DNA of 64,000 nucleotides, taken from Sphingobium jiangsuense. GTDB lineage: Bacteria; Pseudomonadota; Alphaproteobacteria; Sphingomonadales; Sphingomonadaceae. The DNA is taken from assembly GCF_014196495.1 (NCBI RefSeq), contig NZ_JACIDT010000017.1, positions 19,967 through 83,966 of the forward strand. Reading direction: 5' to 3'. The notes below the pieces were generated by a model. That model saw only the letters and a list, made by a program, of their open reading frames with translations. It was not told the DNA's origin and searched no databases. Every line of letters begins with the position of its first letter. Position 1 is the stretch's first letter. Shown in pieces: positions 8,085 through 17,610 of this stretch. A program made the position numbers and the translations under genes.

Positions 8085-9239
8085 GTGAACCGCGATATCG
8101 CACGATTGGGAACCACGATATTCGAAACCATGTCCGGCCTTGCGCGGGATCTTGGCGCGATCAATCTGGGGCAAGGCTTTCCGGACGGTCCCGGCCCCGC
8201 GCCGCTGCTGGAGGCCGCCGCCCGCGCGCTGATCGAAAAATCGAGCCAATATCCGCCGATGCGCGGGCTGCCGGAACTGCGCGCCGCCGTGGCGGGCTAT
8301 TATGCCGCGCATCAGCGTCTCGACATCGCGCCGGAAGAGGTCGTCATCACCTCCGGCGCGACCGAGGCACTGGCCGCCGCGCTGCTGGCGCTGCTCGATC
8401 CGGGCGACGAGGTGATCCTCTTTCAGCCGCTCTACGATGCCTATGCGCCGCTGGTGCGCCGGGCGGGCGGCGTGCCCCGCCTCGTCAACCTGATCCCGCC
8501 GCATTGGCGCCTGCCGCTCGACAGCATCGAGGATCAGCTTGGCCGGCGCACGCGGATGCTGGTGCTCAACAGCCCGCACAACCCGACCGGCAGTCTGATC
8601 GACGCGGAGGAATGGCACTTCCTCGCCGATCTGTGCGAGCGCCACGACCTCCTCCTCCTCTGCGACGAGGTGTGGGAGGCGATGCTGTTCGGTGAGGGCG
8701 CGCACCGATCCCCGCTCGCCATGGCGGCGCTGCGCGAGCGGGCGGTGAAGATCGGCTCGGCGGGCAAGATATTCTCGCTCACCGGCTGGAAGGTCGGCTG
8801 GGCCTGCGCCGCGCCGCCGCTGGCCGAGGCGATCGGGCGCATGCACCAATATCTGACCTTCACCACCCCGCCCGCGCTGCAATGGGCGGTTGCCGAGGGG
8901 CTGGCGCTGCCGCCCGCCTGGCATGCCGGGCATCGCCGTCTGCATGCGGCGGGGCGCAGCCGTCTGGCCGAAGGGCTGGCGCGCGCGGGCTATGCGGTGC
9001 AGGAAGGCCCCGCCACCTGGTTCCTGCTGGTCGACCTGACGCAATCCGGCATCGCGATGGACGACAGCACCTTTTGCGAAAGGCTGGTGCGCGAGGCCGG
9101 CGTCGCCGCCATTCCGCTCTCCGCCTTTTACGAACGCGACGCGGAAACCCGCTATGTCCGCTTCTGCTTCACCAAGGCGCCCGAGGTGCTGGACGAGGCG
9201 GTAGGGCGGCTGGCCGCCTTCCGCAGCGCGCTGGGCTAG
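8085..9239 (+). CDS. Class I/II PLP-dependent aminotransferase (YbdL/methionine-aminotransferase-like)
   Basis: This is a 384-residue fold-type I aminotransferase. It has the N-terminal INLGQGFPDGPGP motif typical of the kynurenine/methionine aminotransferase subgroup, the NSPHNPTGS substrate/PLP segment near residue 165, CDEVWE near residue 193 and the Schiff-base lysine in SAGKIFSLTGWKVGW near residue 225. The start is GTG at 8085. The amino donor cannot be fixed from sequence. It is monocistronic and converges with the nitrate operon. Confidence 0.87.
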   Translation: MNRDIARLGTTIFETMSGLARDLGAINLGQGFPDGPGPAPLLEAAARALIEKSSQYPPMRGLPELRAAVAGYYAAHQRLDIAPEEVVITSGATEALAAALLALLDPGDEVILFQPLYDAYAPLVRRAGGVPRLVNLIPPHWRLPLDSIEDQLGRRTRMLVLNSPHNPTGSLIDAEEWHFLADLCERHDLLLLCDEVWEAMLFGEGAHRSPLAMAALRERAVKIGSAGKIFSLTGWKVGWACAAPPLAEAIGRMHQYLTFTTPPALQWAVAEGLALPPAWHAGHRRLHAAGRSRLAEGLARAGYAVQEGPATWFLLVDLTQSGIAMDDSTFCERLVREAGVAAIPLSAFYERDAETRYVRFCFTKAPEVLDEAVGRLAAFRSALG

Positions 9240-9261
9240 GCCCTAAGGCGCCCGGCCCGGA

Positions 9262-9963
9262 TCAGCAGGGCAGTTCGTCCAGCCATTGCCCGATCATCGA
9301 CCGGCCCGCCGCGACCGCCTGCGGCCCCAGTTCGTCATGGATGGCGCGCATGGAATCGTCGCTCTCCCCGGCCTCGGCCACTGCTTCGGGCCATTGGTTC
9401 ATCCACTCGTGGAAGCGCTCATCCTCGCCCATCTCGGCATGGAATTGCAGCGCCAACAGGTTGGATCCGCGCCGGAACGCCTGATATTCGTAGACATGGC
9501 TCGACCCCAGCAGCTCCACGCTGTCGGGCAGGGTGAAGGTGTCGCCGTGCCAATGCAGCACCGGCACCTCCTCCAGATAGCGCAAGGGCGAGGCGCGGCC
9601 CGCATCGTTGAGGCGGATCGGGTGGAAGCCGACTTCCTTGCGCGGCCCTTCATAGACATGCCCGCCCAGCGCGGCGGCGATCATCTGCGCGCCGAAGCAG
9701 ACGCCCAGCGTCGGCCTGTCCGCCTCCAGCCGCAATTTCAGCCGCCGCAGCTGGCAGGCGATCCACGGATAGCGATCCTGCTCATAAACGCCCATCGGCC
9801 CACCCATCATGATGAGCAGGTCCGGCTCCCGCAGGTCGAGATCGGCGAAGGCGGGATCGGCGACGTCGATGCGATCCAGCTCATAGCCTGCTTCTTCGAT
9901 CGGATGACGAAACCCCGCAATACCCTCATGCGGGACATGGCGAATGATGAGGCCCTTTTTCAT
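9262..9963 (-). CDS. Class I glutamine amidotransferase-like protein
   Basis: This is a 233-residue class I GATase domain with the nucleophile elbow GVCFGAQMI (Cys near residue 85), a downstream LQFHAEM histidine and a glutamate close behind. Stand-alone proteins of this kind resemble GMP-synthase amidotransferase domains or gamma-glutamyl peptidases. ATG at 9963 (MKKGLIIRHVPHEG) gives the natural N-terminus, and it lies inside the last 38 bases of cobA. It is therefore the last gene of the nitrate operon, though its role there is unknown; ammonia or glutamine handling is only a guess. Confidence 0.8.
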   Translation of the reverse strand: MKKGLIIRHVPHEGIAGFRHPIEEAGYELDRIDVADPAFADLDLREPDLLIMMGGPMGVYEQDRYPWIACQLRRLKLRLEADRPTLGVCFGAQMIAAALGGHVYEGPRKEVGFHPIRLNDAGRASPLRYLEEVPVLHWHGDTFTLPDSVELLGSSHVYEYQAFRRGSNLLALQFHAEMGEDERFHEWMNQWPEAVAEAGESDDSMRAIHDELGPQAVAAGRSMIGQWLDELPC

Positions 9964-10777
9964 GAGGGAGGATGATATATTCGGCCCGTGGCGGCAGGGA
10001 AGAAAGTCTTTCTTGTGGATAGACAAATCCGCTTGTCGGGGCGGAGGCAGCGCCCATCGCCTCCCCGACCAGCAGCACGACCGGCCCCTCGCCCAGCGAA
10101 CGCACCGCGATTTCCAGCAGGTCGAGCCGCGTGCCGACATGGCGCTCGCCCGGCAGGCTGGCATTTTCGACCGCGACCACCGGGGTGGAGGACGGCAGCC
10201 CCGCCGCGATCAGGCGGCGGGAGAGCATTGCCGCGCTCGCCTTGCCCATGTAGATCGCCAGCGTCGCCCCCGGATCGGCCAGCGCCGACCAGTCGAGATC
10301 GAGCCTGTCGCCGTCCCGCGCATGGGCGGTCACGAACACCAGCTTGCGCGCCAGCCCCCGCAGCGTCAGCGACAGGCCAAGGCTGGCCGAGGCGGCGGAG
10401 GCGGCGGTGATGCCGGGGCAGACATGCGCGCTTATGCCGTGCGCGGCCAGCGCCGCCATCTCCTCCGCCGAGCGGCCGAAGATCGAAGGATCGCCCCCTT
10501 TCAGCCGCACCACCTTCCGCCCGGCCAGCGCGGCGCGGACGATCAGGTCGTTGATGCTGCGCTGATCCTTGCTGTGGCGGCCGGACCGCTTGCCCACGCT
10601 GACGCGCTCGACATGGTTCGGGATCAGGTCCAGCACGCCGGGGCCGACCAGCGCATCGTAAAAGACGATGTCGGCGGCGCGCAGCAGCCTTTCCGCCTTG
10701 CGGGTGAGGAGGTCGGGGTCGCCCGGCCCCGCGCCCACCAGCCATACTTCCCCTGCGGCAATCGATGGTTCAGCCAT
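9926..10777 (-). CDS. cobA: Uroporphyrinogen-III C-methyltransferase (SUMT)
   Basis: This is a 283-residue SAM-dependent methyltransferase that converts uroporphyrinogen III to precorrin-2, the first step to siroheme. It shows LVGAGPGDPDLLT at the N-terminus, the signature VRLKGGDPSIFGR near residue 95 and VCPGITAASAA near residue 125. No CysG-type dehydrogenase/chelatase domain is fused. It overlaps nasA by eight bases, so siroheme for NirB is made from the same transcript. Its last 38 bases overlap the following amidotransferase gene. Confidence 0.92.
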   Translation of the reverse strand: MAEPSIAAGEVWLVGAGPGDPDLLTRKAERLLRAADIVFYDALVGPGVLDLIPNHVERVSVGKRSGRHSKDQRSINDLIVRAALAGRKVVRLKGGDPSIFGRSAEEMAALAAHGISAHVCPGITAASAASASLGLSLTLRGLARKLVFVTAHARDGDRLDLDWSALADPGATLAIYMGKASAAMLSRRLIAAGLPSSTPVVAVENASLPGERHVGTRLDLLEIAVRSLGEGPVVLLVGEAMGAASAPTSGFVYPQERLSSLPPRAEYIILPHEKGPHHSPCPA

Positions 10778-13370
10778 GGGCGAGCCTCCTTTCGGGTTCG
10801 AGCAATTTGGCGATGGCAGGGCGGCAGGATCCGCAATTGGTGCCCGCGCGCACCGCCTGTCCCACCGCCTCGACGGTGAGCAGCCCGCCGCCGCCGATCG
10901 CGGCGAGGATGGTCTTCATGCCGACATCGAAGCAGACGCAGACGATCGGCCCCATGTCGGGCGCGGGGGTCGCCGCCCGCCCTGCAAGCAGCTCCGCGCT
11001 CCGCGTCTCCTTGCGGCCGAGCTGCGCTGAGATCCATGCGCGCGGTGGCAGCACGCCGTTGCGGGTGAGGAACAGCGCGGCGATCAGGCGCCCGTCCTCG
11101 TCCAGCACCACCGCGCGGACCATGCCGCGCCTGATGTCCATCGCCTCCATCCGCCGCCCTTCGGGCAGCAGCGCGGCTATATCCGGCTCGCCATCGCCCG
11201 CCAGCTCGGTCAGCCAGCCGCCCGCCACGCGGGAGCGGGTCCAATAGGCGGCGCCCATGTGACGCGGGGCGTGCGCGCCGACCAGAAAGGCGCGCCATTC
11301 CGGGCTGTAGGCGCCGATCCGCGCGCCATGGTTCTTGAAGCCGGGCTGGCCGGAAACCGGATCGCGATCGCGCGAGGGCAGGCGACCCGTGCGCCCGCCC
11401 GACGACAGGCTGTCGGTCCAGTGCATCGGCACGAACAGGGTGCCGCGCGCCTGCGTATCGGTGACGGCGACGCGGTAGATGCTCGCGCCCGCGCGGCTTT
11501 CCACCCGCGCCAGCCCGCCGTCGAAGATGCCGTGCGCCAGCGCGTCGTCGGGGTGGATTTCGACCAATGGTTCGGGCCGGTGGGCCGACAGGCGCGGGCT
11601 GAGGCCGGTGCGCGTCATCGTATGCCATTGGTCGCGATAGCGCCCGGTGTTGAGGCGCAGCGGGAAATCGGCGTCCATCCTCGGCTGCGGCGGCTTCACC
11701 GCGATCAGCCGCGCCTTGCCGTCGGGCGTGGAGAACGGCCGATCGGCAAAGGGGGAAAGCCCGCCCCATTGGAACGGCTCCAGAGCCTCATAGTCCTCTT
11801 CCCCGATCCCGGCGAGGCCCCCCAGGTCGAGCAGGCGCGCGCCGTCATTCTCGAACGCGGTCTGCGCCGCATAGTCGCGGAAGATCTGCGCGGCATGGGT
11901 GTAGGCGAAGGCGTCGCCCCACCCCATCGCCCGCGCGACGGAGGCAATGATATCCCAGTCCGCCCGCGCCTCTTCCGGCGCGGCCAGAAAGCGGCGCTGG
12001 CGGGAGAGAACGCGCTCGCTGTTGGTGACGGTGCCGTCCTTCTCGCCCCAGCCGAGCGCGGGCAGCTTCACATGGGCGAACCGCGCGGTGTCGGTGTCGG
12101 CGATGCAATCGGACACGACGACGAGCGGGCAGGCCGCCAGCGCCGCCCGCACCGCGCCCGCATCGGGCATGGAAACGGCGGGGTTGGTGGCCATGATCCA
12201 GATCGCCTTGATCCGCCCATCCGCGACCGCCTCGAACATCTCCACAGCCTTGAGGCCCGGCCCGGCGCAGATGGTCGGCGCGTTCCAGAAGCGCTGCGCG
12301 CGGTCCCGCTCCGCTTCGCTGAAGCCCATATGCACGGCGAGCGTCGAGGCCAGCCCGCCGACCTCGCGCCCGCCCATCGCATTGGGCTGGCCGGTGATGC
12401 TGAACGGCCCCGCGCCGGGCGTGCCGATGCGGCCCGTCGCCAGATGGACGTTGATGATCGCATTGCCCTTGTCGGTGCCGCAGACCGACTGGTTCGCGCC
12501 CTGGCTGAACAGCGTCACCGTGCGCGGATGGGCGGCGAACAGATCGAAGAAGGCGGCGCGGTCGGCCGCGTCCAGCCCATCGTCGCCGCCGGTGTCGAGC
12601 GTTTCCCAAAAACCGTCAGGCGTCGCAACCCGGTCGCGCAGAAATGCCTCGTCCAGCACGCCCCGCGCGCGCAGGTCGGCGAGCAGCCGGTTGAACAGCG
12701 CGATGTCGCCATCGGGGCGGACCGGCAGATGCAGGTCGGCGCGCTCGGCCGTTTCGGTGCGGCGGGGGTCGATCACCACCAGCTTGGCACCAGTCGCCGC
12801 CCGCGCCGCCTCTATGCGCTGCCAGACGATCGGGTGGCACCATGCGGTGTTGGAGCCAACCAGCACGATCAGCTCCGCCGCCTCCAGATCGGCATAGGAG
12901 CAGGGCACCACATCCTCGCCGAACGCCCGGTTGTGCGCCGCGACCGCGCTCGCCATGCACAGCCGGCTGTTGGTGTCGATATTGGCCGAGCCAATAAAGC
13001 CCTTCATCAGCTTGTTGGCGACATAATAATCCTCGGTCAGCAACTGGCCGGAGACGTAGAAGGCGACGCTGTCCGGCCCATGCTCGGCGATGGTGGCGGA
13101 AAAGCGGTCCGCGACATGGGCGATGGCGGCGTCCCAGCCTACCCGCCGCCCGCCGATCTCCGGATAGAGCAGCCGCCCCTCCAACCCGATCGTCTCGCCC
13201 AGATGGGTGCCCTTGGAACAGAGCCGCCCGCTATTGGCCGGATGCGCGGCGTCGCCCCTGATGAGGGCGGAACGCGCGCCCGTCGGCGTGGCGGCGACCC
13301 CGCAGCCCACGCCGCAATAGGCGCAGGTGGTGCGGACGGTTCCGCCTTCGGAGGGTGCCGCCGCCGCCAT
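10770..13370 (-). CDS. nasA: Assimilatory nitrate reductase, molybdopterin catalytic subunit
   Basis: This is an 866-residue cytoplasmic bis-MGD nitrate reductase. The N-terminal [4Fe-4S] motif is CAYCGVGCGV...LCSKG (residues 17-53); molybdopterin and dinucleotide-binding regions follow. The C-terminus carries a BFD-like [2Fe-2S] domain (VCVCFD ... NCGSC), as in many NasA proteins, through which electrons may enter. No separate FAD/NADH subunit gene (nasB) is seen nearby, so the electron donor is unclear. It is preceded by nirD with one intervening base and followed by cobA with an eight-base overlap. Confidence 0.93.
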   Translation of the reverse strand: MAAAAPSEGGTVRTTCAYCGVGCGVAATPTGARSALIRGDAAHPANSGRLCSKGTHLGETIGLEGRLLYPEIGGRRVGWDAAIAHVADRFSATIAEHGPDSVAFYVSGQLLTEDYYVANKLMKGFIGSANIDTNSRLCMASAVAAHNRAFGEDVVPCSYADLEAAELIVLVGSNTAWCHPIVWQRIEAARAATGAKLVVIDPRRTETAERADLHLPVRPDGDIALFNRLLADLRARGVLDEAFLRDRVATPDGFWETLDTGGDDGLDAADRAAFFDLFAAHPRTVTLFSQGANQSVCGTDKGNAIINVHLATGRIGTPGAGPFSITGQPNAMGGREVGGLASTLAVHMGFSEAERDRAQRFWNAPTICAGPGLKAVEMFEAVADGRIKAIWIMATNPAVSMPDAGAVRAALAACPLVVVSDCIADTDTARFAHVKLPALGWGEKDGTVTNSERVLSRQRRFLAAPEEARADWDIIASVARAMGWGDAFAYTHAAQIFRDYAAQTAFENDGARLLDLGGLAGIGEEDYEALEPFQWGGLSPFADRPFSTPDGKARLIAVKPPQPRMDADFPLRLNTGRYRDQWHTMTRTGLSPRLSAHRPEPLVEIHPDDALAHGIFDGGLARVESRAGASIYRVAVTDTQARGTLFVPMHWTDSLSSGGRTGRLPSRDRDPVSGQPGFKNHGARIGAYSPEWRAFLVGAHAPRHMGAAYWTRSRVAGGWLTELAGDGEPDIAALLPEGRRMEAMDIRRGMVRAVVLDEDGRLIAALFLTRNGVLPPRAWISAQLGRKETRSAELLAGRAATPAPDMGPIVCVCFDVGMKTILAAIGGGGLLTVEAVGQAVRAGTNCGSCRPAIAKLLEPERRLAHG

Positions 13371-13371
13371 C

Positions 13372-13797
13372 TCAGGCCATCCCCTGCAAGGCTTCCCTGC
13401 GGCCGATCAGGATGCGGCCGCCGTCGATCTTCACCGGAATCACCGGCACGCAGCCCTTGTCCTCGCCCAGCGCCTCGCCGGTCAGCAGGCTGATGCGCCA
13501 ATTGTGCAGCGGGCAGGTGACGCTGCTGTCATGGACGATGCCCTCGCTCAGCGGTCCCTGCTTGTGCGGGCACTGGTTGAGCAGCGCATGGACCGCGCCA
13601 TTGGCGGTGCGGAAGATCGCGATCTCCTTGCCGCCCCGCACCGGCAGCGTCCGCGCGCCCAGCGCCGGAAGCTGGTCCACCGATCCGATATCGAGCCATT
13701 CTGCAATCATATGAGGGGTCGCCTTGCTGCTCTGCTGCTGTTCCGCCAGTTTGCGGTTCGCGGCCGTGGCCATCGTCGTCGCCGTTGCCGTCGTCAT
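13372..13797 (-). CDS. nirD: Nitrite reductase small subunit (Rieske-type)
   Basis: This is a 141-residue Rieske-like protein, small subunit of NADH-dependent assimilatory nitrite reductase. It keeps a classical Rieske pair: Cys-Pro-His (QCPHKQGPL) and Cys-Pro-Leu-His (TCPLHNW). The first 25 or so residues (MTTATATTMATAAN...) are low-complexity, so a later start at the MIAEWLDIGSV methionine is possible. The chosen ATG overlaps the nirB stop by four bases, supporting coupling. Confidence 0.88.
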   Translation of the reverse strand: MTTATATTMATAANRKLAEQQQSSKATPHMIAEWLDIGSVDQLPALGARTLPVRGGKEIAIFRTANGAVHALLNQCPHKQGPLSEGIVHDSSVTCPLHNWRISLLTGEALGEDKGCVPVIPVKIDGGRILIGRREALQGMA

Positions 13798-16280
13798 GCC
13801 GCGCCTCCCACCACCGCGAAGGGCCGGATTTCCGCGATATGGCGGTGCAGATGGCTTTCCGCCCCCGCCGCGCGCTCGGCCCACGGGTCCTTCTGGAGAT
13901 AGGCCTGCGCGTGGAGGAAGCGGGCGCGCAGCTCCTTGCGCCCCTCCGCATCCTCGACGATCCGCTGCCTCACATAATCGAGGCCGACGCGCTCCACCCA
14001 GGGCGCGGTGCGGTCGAGATAGCGCGCCTCCTCGCGGTAGAGCTGGATGAAGGCGGCGCAATAGTCCAGCGCCTCCGCCTCGGTCGCGACCTTGCACAGC
14101 AGATCGGTGCCGCGCAGATGGATGCCGCCATTGCCGCCGATATGCAGCTCATAGCCACTGTCGACGCAGATCACGCCGAAATCCTTGATCGTCGCCTCCG
14201 CGCAATTGCGGGGGCAGCCGGATACGGCGATCTTGAACTTGTGCGGCATCCAGCTGCCCCATGTCATCTGCTCGATGCGGATGCCGAGGCCCGTCGAATC
14301 CTGCGTGCCGAAGCGGCACCATTCCGACCCCACGCAGGTCTTCACCGTGCGCAGCGCCTTGCCATAGGCATGGCCGGAGACCATCCCGGCGGCGTTCAGG
14401 TCCGCCCAGATATCGGGCAGATCCTCCTTGCGGATGCCGAACAGGTCGAGCCGCTGCCCGCCCGTCACCTTGACCATGCGCGCGCCGTATTTTTCGGCGG
14501 CATCTGCGATGGCGCGCAGCTCGTCCGGCGTGGTGACGCCGCCCCACATGCGCGGCACCACCGAATAGGTGCCGTCCTTCTGGATATTGGCGTGCATGCG
14601 TTCGTTGACGAAGCGGCTCTGCGGGTCCTCCCGATGCTCGGCGGGCCAGGCGCACAGCAGATAATAGTTGAGCGCCGGGCGGCAGGAGGCGCAGCCGTCG
14701 GGCGTCGACCAGCTCAACGCCTGCATCACCGCCGGAATTTCCTTCAGCGCCTTGTCGCGGATGGCGGCGCGCACTTCCTCATGGGTGAAGCTGGTGCATT
14801 TGCACATCGGCTTGACCGCGCGCGATCCGTCGAACGCCTCGCCCAGCGTCAGCGCGAGGAGGGTTTCGACCAGCCCGGTGCACTGGCCGCAGCTGGCCGA
14901 CGCCTTGCATCCCGCGCGCACCGCGTCCAGATCCTGCGCGCCGCCGGCGATGCAGGCGACGACCTTGGCCTTCGATACGCCGTTGCAGCCGCAAATCTCG
15001 GCATCGTCCGAGAGCGCCGCAACGGCCGCCTTAGGGTCCGCGAGGGCGCCTCCACCGCTCGCGAACGCCTGCCCGAAGATCAGCGCCTCGCGGATGGAGG
15101 AGATGTCCTCTTCCTTGCGTAGCAGGTCGAAATACCAGCTGCCGTCGGCGGTATCGCCATAGAGCACCGCGCCGATCACCCTGTCGTCGCGCACGACGAC
15201 GCGCTTGTAGACGCCGCGCGTCGCATCGCGCAGCACGATATCCTCGCACCCTTCCCCGCCGGAAAAGTCGCCGGCGGAGAACAGGTCGATGCCGCTGACC
15301 TTCAGCTTGGTGGAGGTGACGGAGCCGGTGTAGCCGGTCGGGTTGCCCGTCTGGCTGTCCGCCAGCGCCCGGCACATGTCCCAGAGCGGCGCGACGAGGC
15401 CGTAGACCTGCCCGCGATGCTGCACGCATTCACCCACCGCCAGCACGGCGGGGTCGCTGGTCATCATATGATCGTCGACGAGGATGCCTCGCTCCACCTC
15501 CAGCCCGGCCTCGCGGGCAAGCGCGGTCGAGGGGCGGATGCCGACCGCCATCACGACGATGGAGCAGGGAATGTCGCGCCCGTCCTTCAGGCGCACGCCC
15601 TCCACCTTGCCGTCGCCGTAGATTTCGGCGGTGTCGGCCTGCGTCAATATGGTCTGGCCGCGCCGTTCCAGCTCGGTCTTGAGCAGCCAGCCCGCCGCCT
15701 CGTCCAGCTGGCGCTCCATCAGCGTCGGCATCAGGTGGATGACCGTCACCTTCATGCCGCGCAGGGTAAGGCCGTGCGCGGCCTCCAGCCCCAGCAGGCC
15801 GCCGCCGATCACCACCGCGTCGCCGCCCCGGTCGGCGGCCTCCAGCATCGCGCCGACATCGTCCATGTCGCGGAAGCTGATGACGCCGGGCAGGTCCCTG
15901 CCGGGCACCGGGATGATGAACGGATCGGACCCGGTGGCGAGCAGCAGCCGGTCGTAATATTCGGTGCGGCCCGACTTGCTGGTGACGGCCTGCGCGGTCC
16001 GGTCGATCGAGACGACCGGGTCGCCCGCGATCAGCGTGATGCCGTTGTCCGCATACCAGGCCTCGTCGTTGATCACGATATCCGCGAAGCTCTTCTCGCC
16101 CGCCAGCAGCGGCGAGAGCATGATGCGGTTGTAGTTGACCCTCGGTTCCGCGCCGAAGATGGTGATCCGGAACTTGTGCGCGTCGCGGGCGAGGATCTCC
16201 TCCACCGCGCGGCATCCGGCCATGCCGTTGCCGACGACGACGAGATGGGGCCTGTGGGGGGTATCGATGTCCTGTTGCAT
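13794..16280 (-). CDS. nirB: Assimilatory nitrite reductase [NAD(P)H] large subunit
   Basis: This is an 828-residue siroheme enzyme reducing nitrite to ammonium. Domains in order: FAD/NAD(P)H pyridine nucleotide-disulfide oxidoreductase (HLVVVGNGMAGCRAVEEI at the start, VVIGGGLLGLEAA near residue 155), BFD-like [2Fe-2S] cysteines (CGCNGV, SCGQCTG), then ferredoxin half-domains and the siroheme/[4Fe-4S] site CRFGTQDS...GCPRNCAEA near residue 650. The ATG at 16280 shares one base with the narK stop. The frame remains open far upstream through narK, but that part is antisense-like in composition and is not nirB. Confidence 0.95.
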   Translation of the reverse strand: MQQDIDTPHRPHLVVVGNGMAGCRAVEEILARDAHKFRITIFGAEPRVNYNRIMLSPLLAGEKSFADIVINDEAWYADNGITLIAGDPVVSIDRTAQAVTSKSGRTEYYDRLLLATGSDPFIIPVPGRDLPGVISFRDMDDVGAMLEAADRGGDAVVIGGGLLGLEAAHGLTLRGMKVTVIHLMPTLMERQLDEAAGWLLKTELERRGQTILTQADTAEIYGDGKVEGVRLKDGRDIPCSIVVMAVGIRPSTALAREAGLEVERGILVDDHMMTSDPAVLAVGECVQHRGQVYGLVAPLWDMCRALADSQTGNPTGYTGSVTSTKLKVSGIDLFSAGDFSGGEGCEDIVLRDATRGVYKRVVVRDDRVIGAVLYGDTADGSWYFDLLRKEEDISSIREALIFGQAFASGGGALADPKAAVAALSDDAEICGCNGVSKAKVVACIAGGAQDLDAVRAGCKASASCGQCTGLVETLLALTLGEAFDGSRAVKPMCKCTSFTHEEVRAAIRDKALKEIPAVMQALSWSTPDGCASCRPALNYYLLCAWPAEHREDPQSRFVNERMHANIQKDGTYSVVPRMWGGVTTPDELRAIADAAEKYGARMVKVTGGQRLDLFGIRKEDLPDIWADLNAAGMVSGHAYGKALRTVKTCVGSEWCRFGTQDSTGLGIRIEQMTWGSWMPHKFKIAVSGCPRNCAEATIKDFGVICVDSGYELHIGGNGGIHLRGTDLLCKVATEAEALDYCAAFIQLYREEARYLDRTAPWVERVGLDYVRQRIVEDAEGRKELRARFLHAQAYLQKDPWAERAAGAESHLHRHIAEIRPFAVVGGAA

Positions 16281-17503
16281 CAGATGCGAACTCCCTGAAT
16301 GGCGGCGCCCCAGGTGGTGCGCCAGCGCTTCTTGACTGAGGTGAGGCCGGCGAGCGCGACCAGCGCCAGCGCGGCGAAGACGAGGAACCCGGCGGACGGG
16401 CTGCCCGTCCATTGCTTGGCGAGGCCGAGCGAGGAAGCGAGGTAGAAGCCGCCCACCCCGCCGCCGAAGCCGACAAGGCCGGTCATGATGCCGATCTGGT
16501 GGCGGAAGCGCTGCGGCACGAGCTGGAATACCGCGCCGTTGCCGATGCCGAGCGCCGCCATCACCGCGAAGAACAGCGGGAACAGCGCGGCGAAATGATG
16601 CGGCGCGAAGCAGATGGCGACGAGCAGAGCGGCGGCGACCGCATAGACCAGCGACAGGGTGCGGATGCCGCCGATCCGGTCGGCGCAGGCCCCGCCGATC
16701 GGGCGCACCAGCGACCCGGCGAACACGCAGGCCGCCGTCGCATAGCCGGCATGGACCGGGGTGAGGCCCAGCTCGGTGGTGTAGAAGATCGGCAGCGAGC
16801 CGGAGAGGCCGACGAAGCCACCGAAGGTCACGCCGTAGAAGAGAATGAACCACCAGGCGTCGCTTTCGCCCAGCATCGCGCAATAGTCGCGCAGGTAGAC
16901 GCCCATGCTGCGTGCGGGCGGCTGGTCCGGGCTGTCCTTCACCAGCATCATGTATAGGGCGAACACCAGCGCGAGCGGGATGACCGCCAGGCCGAATACC
17001 GCGTTCCAGCCGAACAGCCCGGCCAGCAGCGGCGCGAACAGCGCGGCGAGCACCGTGCCGGAATTGCCCATGCCCGCAATGCCCATCGCCTTGCCCTGAT
17101 GTTCCGGCGGGTACCAGCGCGACGCGAGCGGCAGCGCCACCGCGAAGGACGCGCCCGCGAAGCCGAGGACGACGCCCACCGCGATCAGGCCGTTGAGGCT
17201 GCCGACGCCGAAATGCCATGCGGCGAGCAGCCCGGCGATCACCACCAGCTGGCCGATGGCGCCGGTGATCTTCTGCCCGATCCGGTCGACCAGAAAGCCG
17301 TTGACGAGGCGCAGCACCGCGCCCGCCAGCGTCGGCACCGCGACCATGAAGCCCTTTTCGGCGTCGCTCAGGCCCAGTTCCCGCGCGATGATCGGCGCGA
17401 GCGGCCCCAGCATGTTCCACACCATGAAGGCCACGTCGAAATACAGGAACGCCATGATCAGCGTCGGCCTGTGCCCGGATTGCCAGAAGGATTTACCGCT
17501 CAT
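16280..17503 (-). CDS. narK: Nitrate/nitrite MFS transporter (NNP family)
   Basis: This is a 407-residue, about 12-helix major-facilitator protein of the nitrate/nitrite porter family. It shows the family glycine-rich segments GFAGASFAVALPLASRWYPP near residue 100 and GFGGGVGGFYL near residue 345, and an arginine in LRLVNGFLVDRIGQK near residue 65. It is the first gene of the minus-strand nitrate operon and provides substrate for NasA. A GAGGAA ribosome site lies ten bases before the ATG. It is divergent from the kinase/phosphatase gene, 107 bases between starts. Confidence 0.93.
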   Translation of the reverse strand: MSGKSFWQSGHRPTLIMAFLYFDVAFMVWNMLGPLAPIIARELGLSDAEKGFMVAVPTLAGAVLRLVNGFLVDRIGQKITGAIGQLVVIAGLLAAWHFGVGSLNGLIAVGVVLGFAGASFAVALPLASRWYPPEHQGKAMGIAGMGNSGTVLAALFAPLLAGLFGWNAVFGLAVIPLALVFALYMMLVKDSPDQPPARSMGVYLRDYCAMLGESDAWWFILFYGVTFGGFVGLSGSLPIFYTTELGLTPVHAGYATAACVFAGSLVRPIGGACADRIGGIRTLSLVYAVAAALLVAICFAPHHFAALFPLFFAVMAALGIGNGAVFQLVPQRFRHQIGIMTGLVGFGGGVGGFYLASSLGLAKQWTGSPSAGFLVFAALALVALAGLTSVKKRWRTTWGAAIQGVRI

Positions 17504-17610
17504 TTCACATGTTCCTCATCGCTGGGAGCTTTCTGCTTGACGAAGGGCGGGACGGTCCGCTCCCCTCGTGCGCATGCGTGGGTGCGCGGCGAGTGGGAGG
17601 GATGACAGGC

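Noticed and set aside
11259..13493. 744-codon plus-strand frame opposite nasA
   Set aside because: Antisense shadow of a clearly recognisable nitrate reductase; no motif and unnatural composition.
16281..17420. N-terminal extension of nirB into the narK region
   Set aside because: The in-frame extension lacks any NirB homology and overlaps narK completely; ATG 16280 gives the normal NirB N-terminus.
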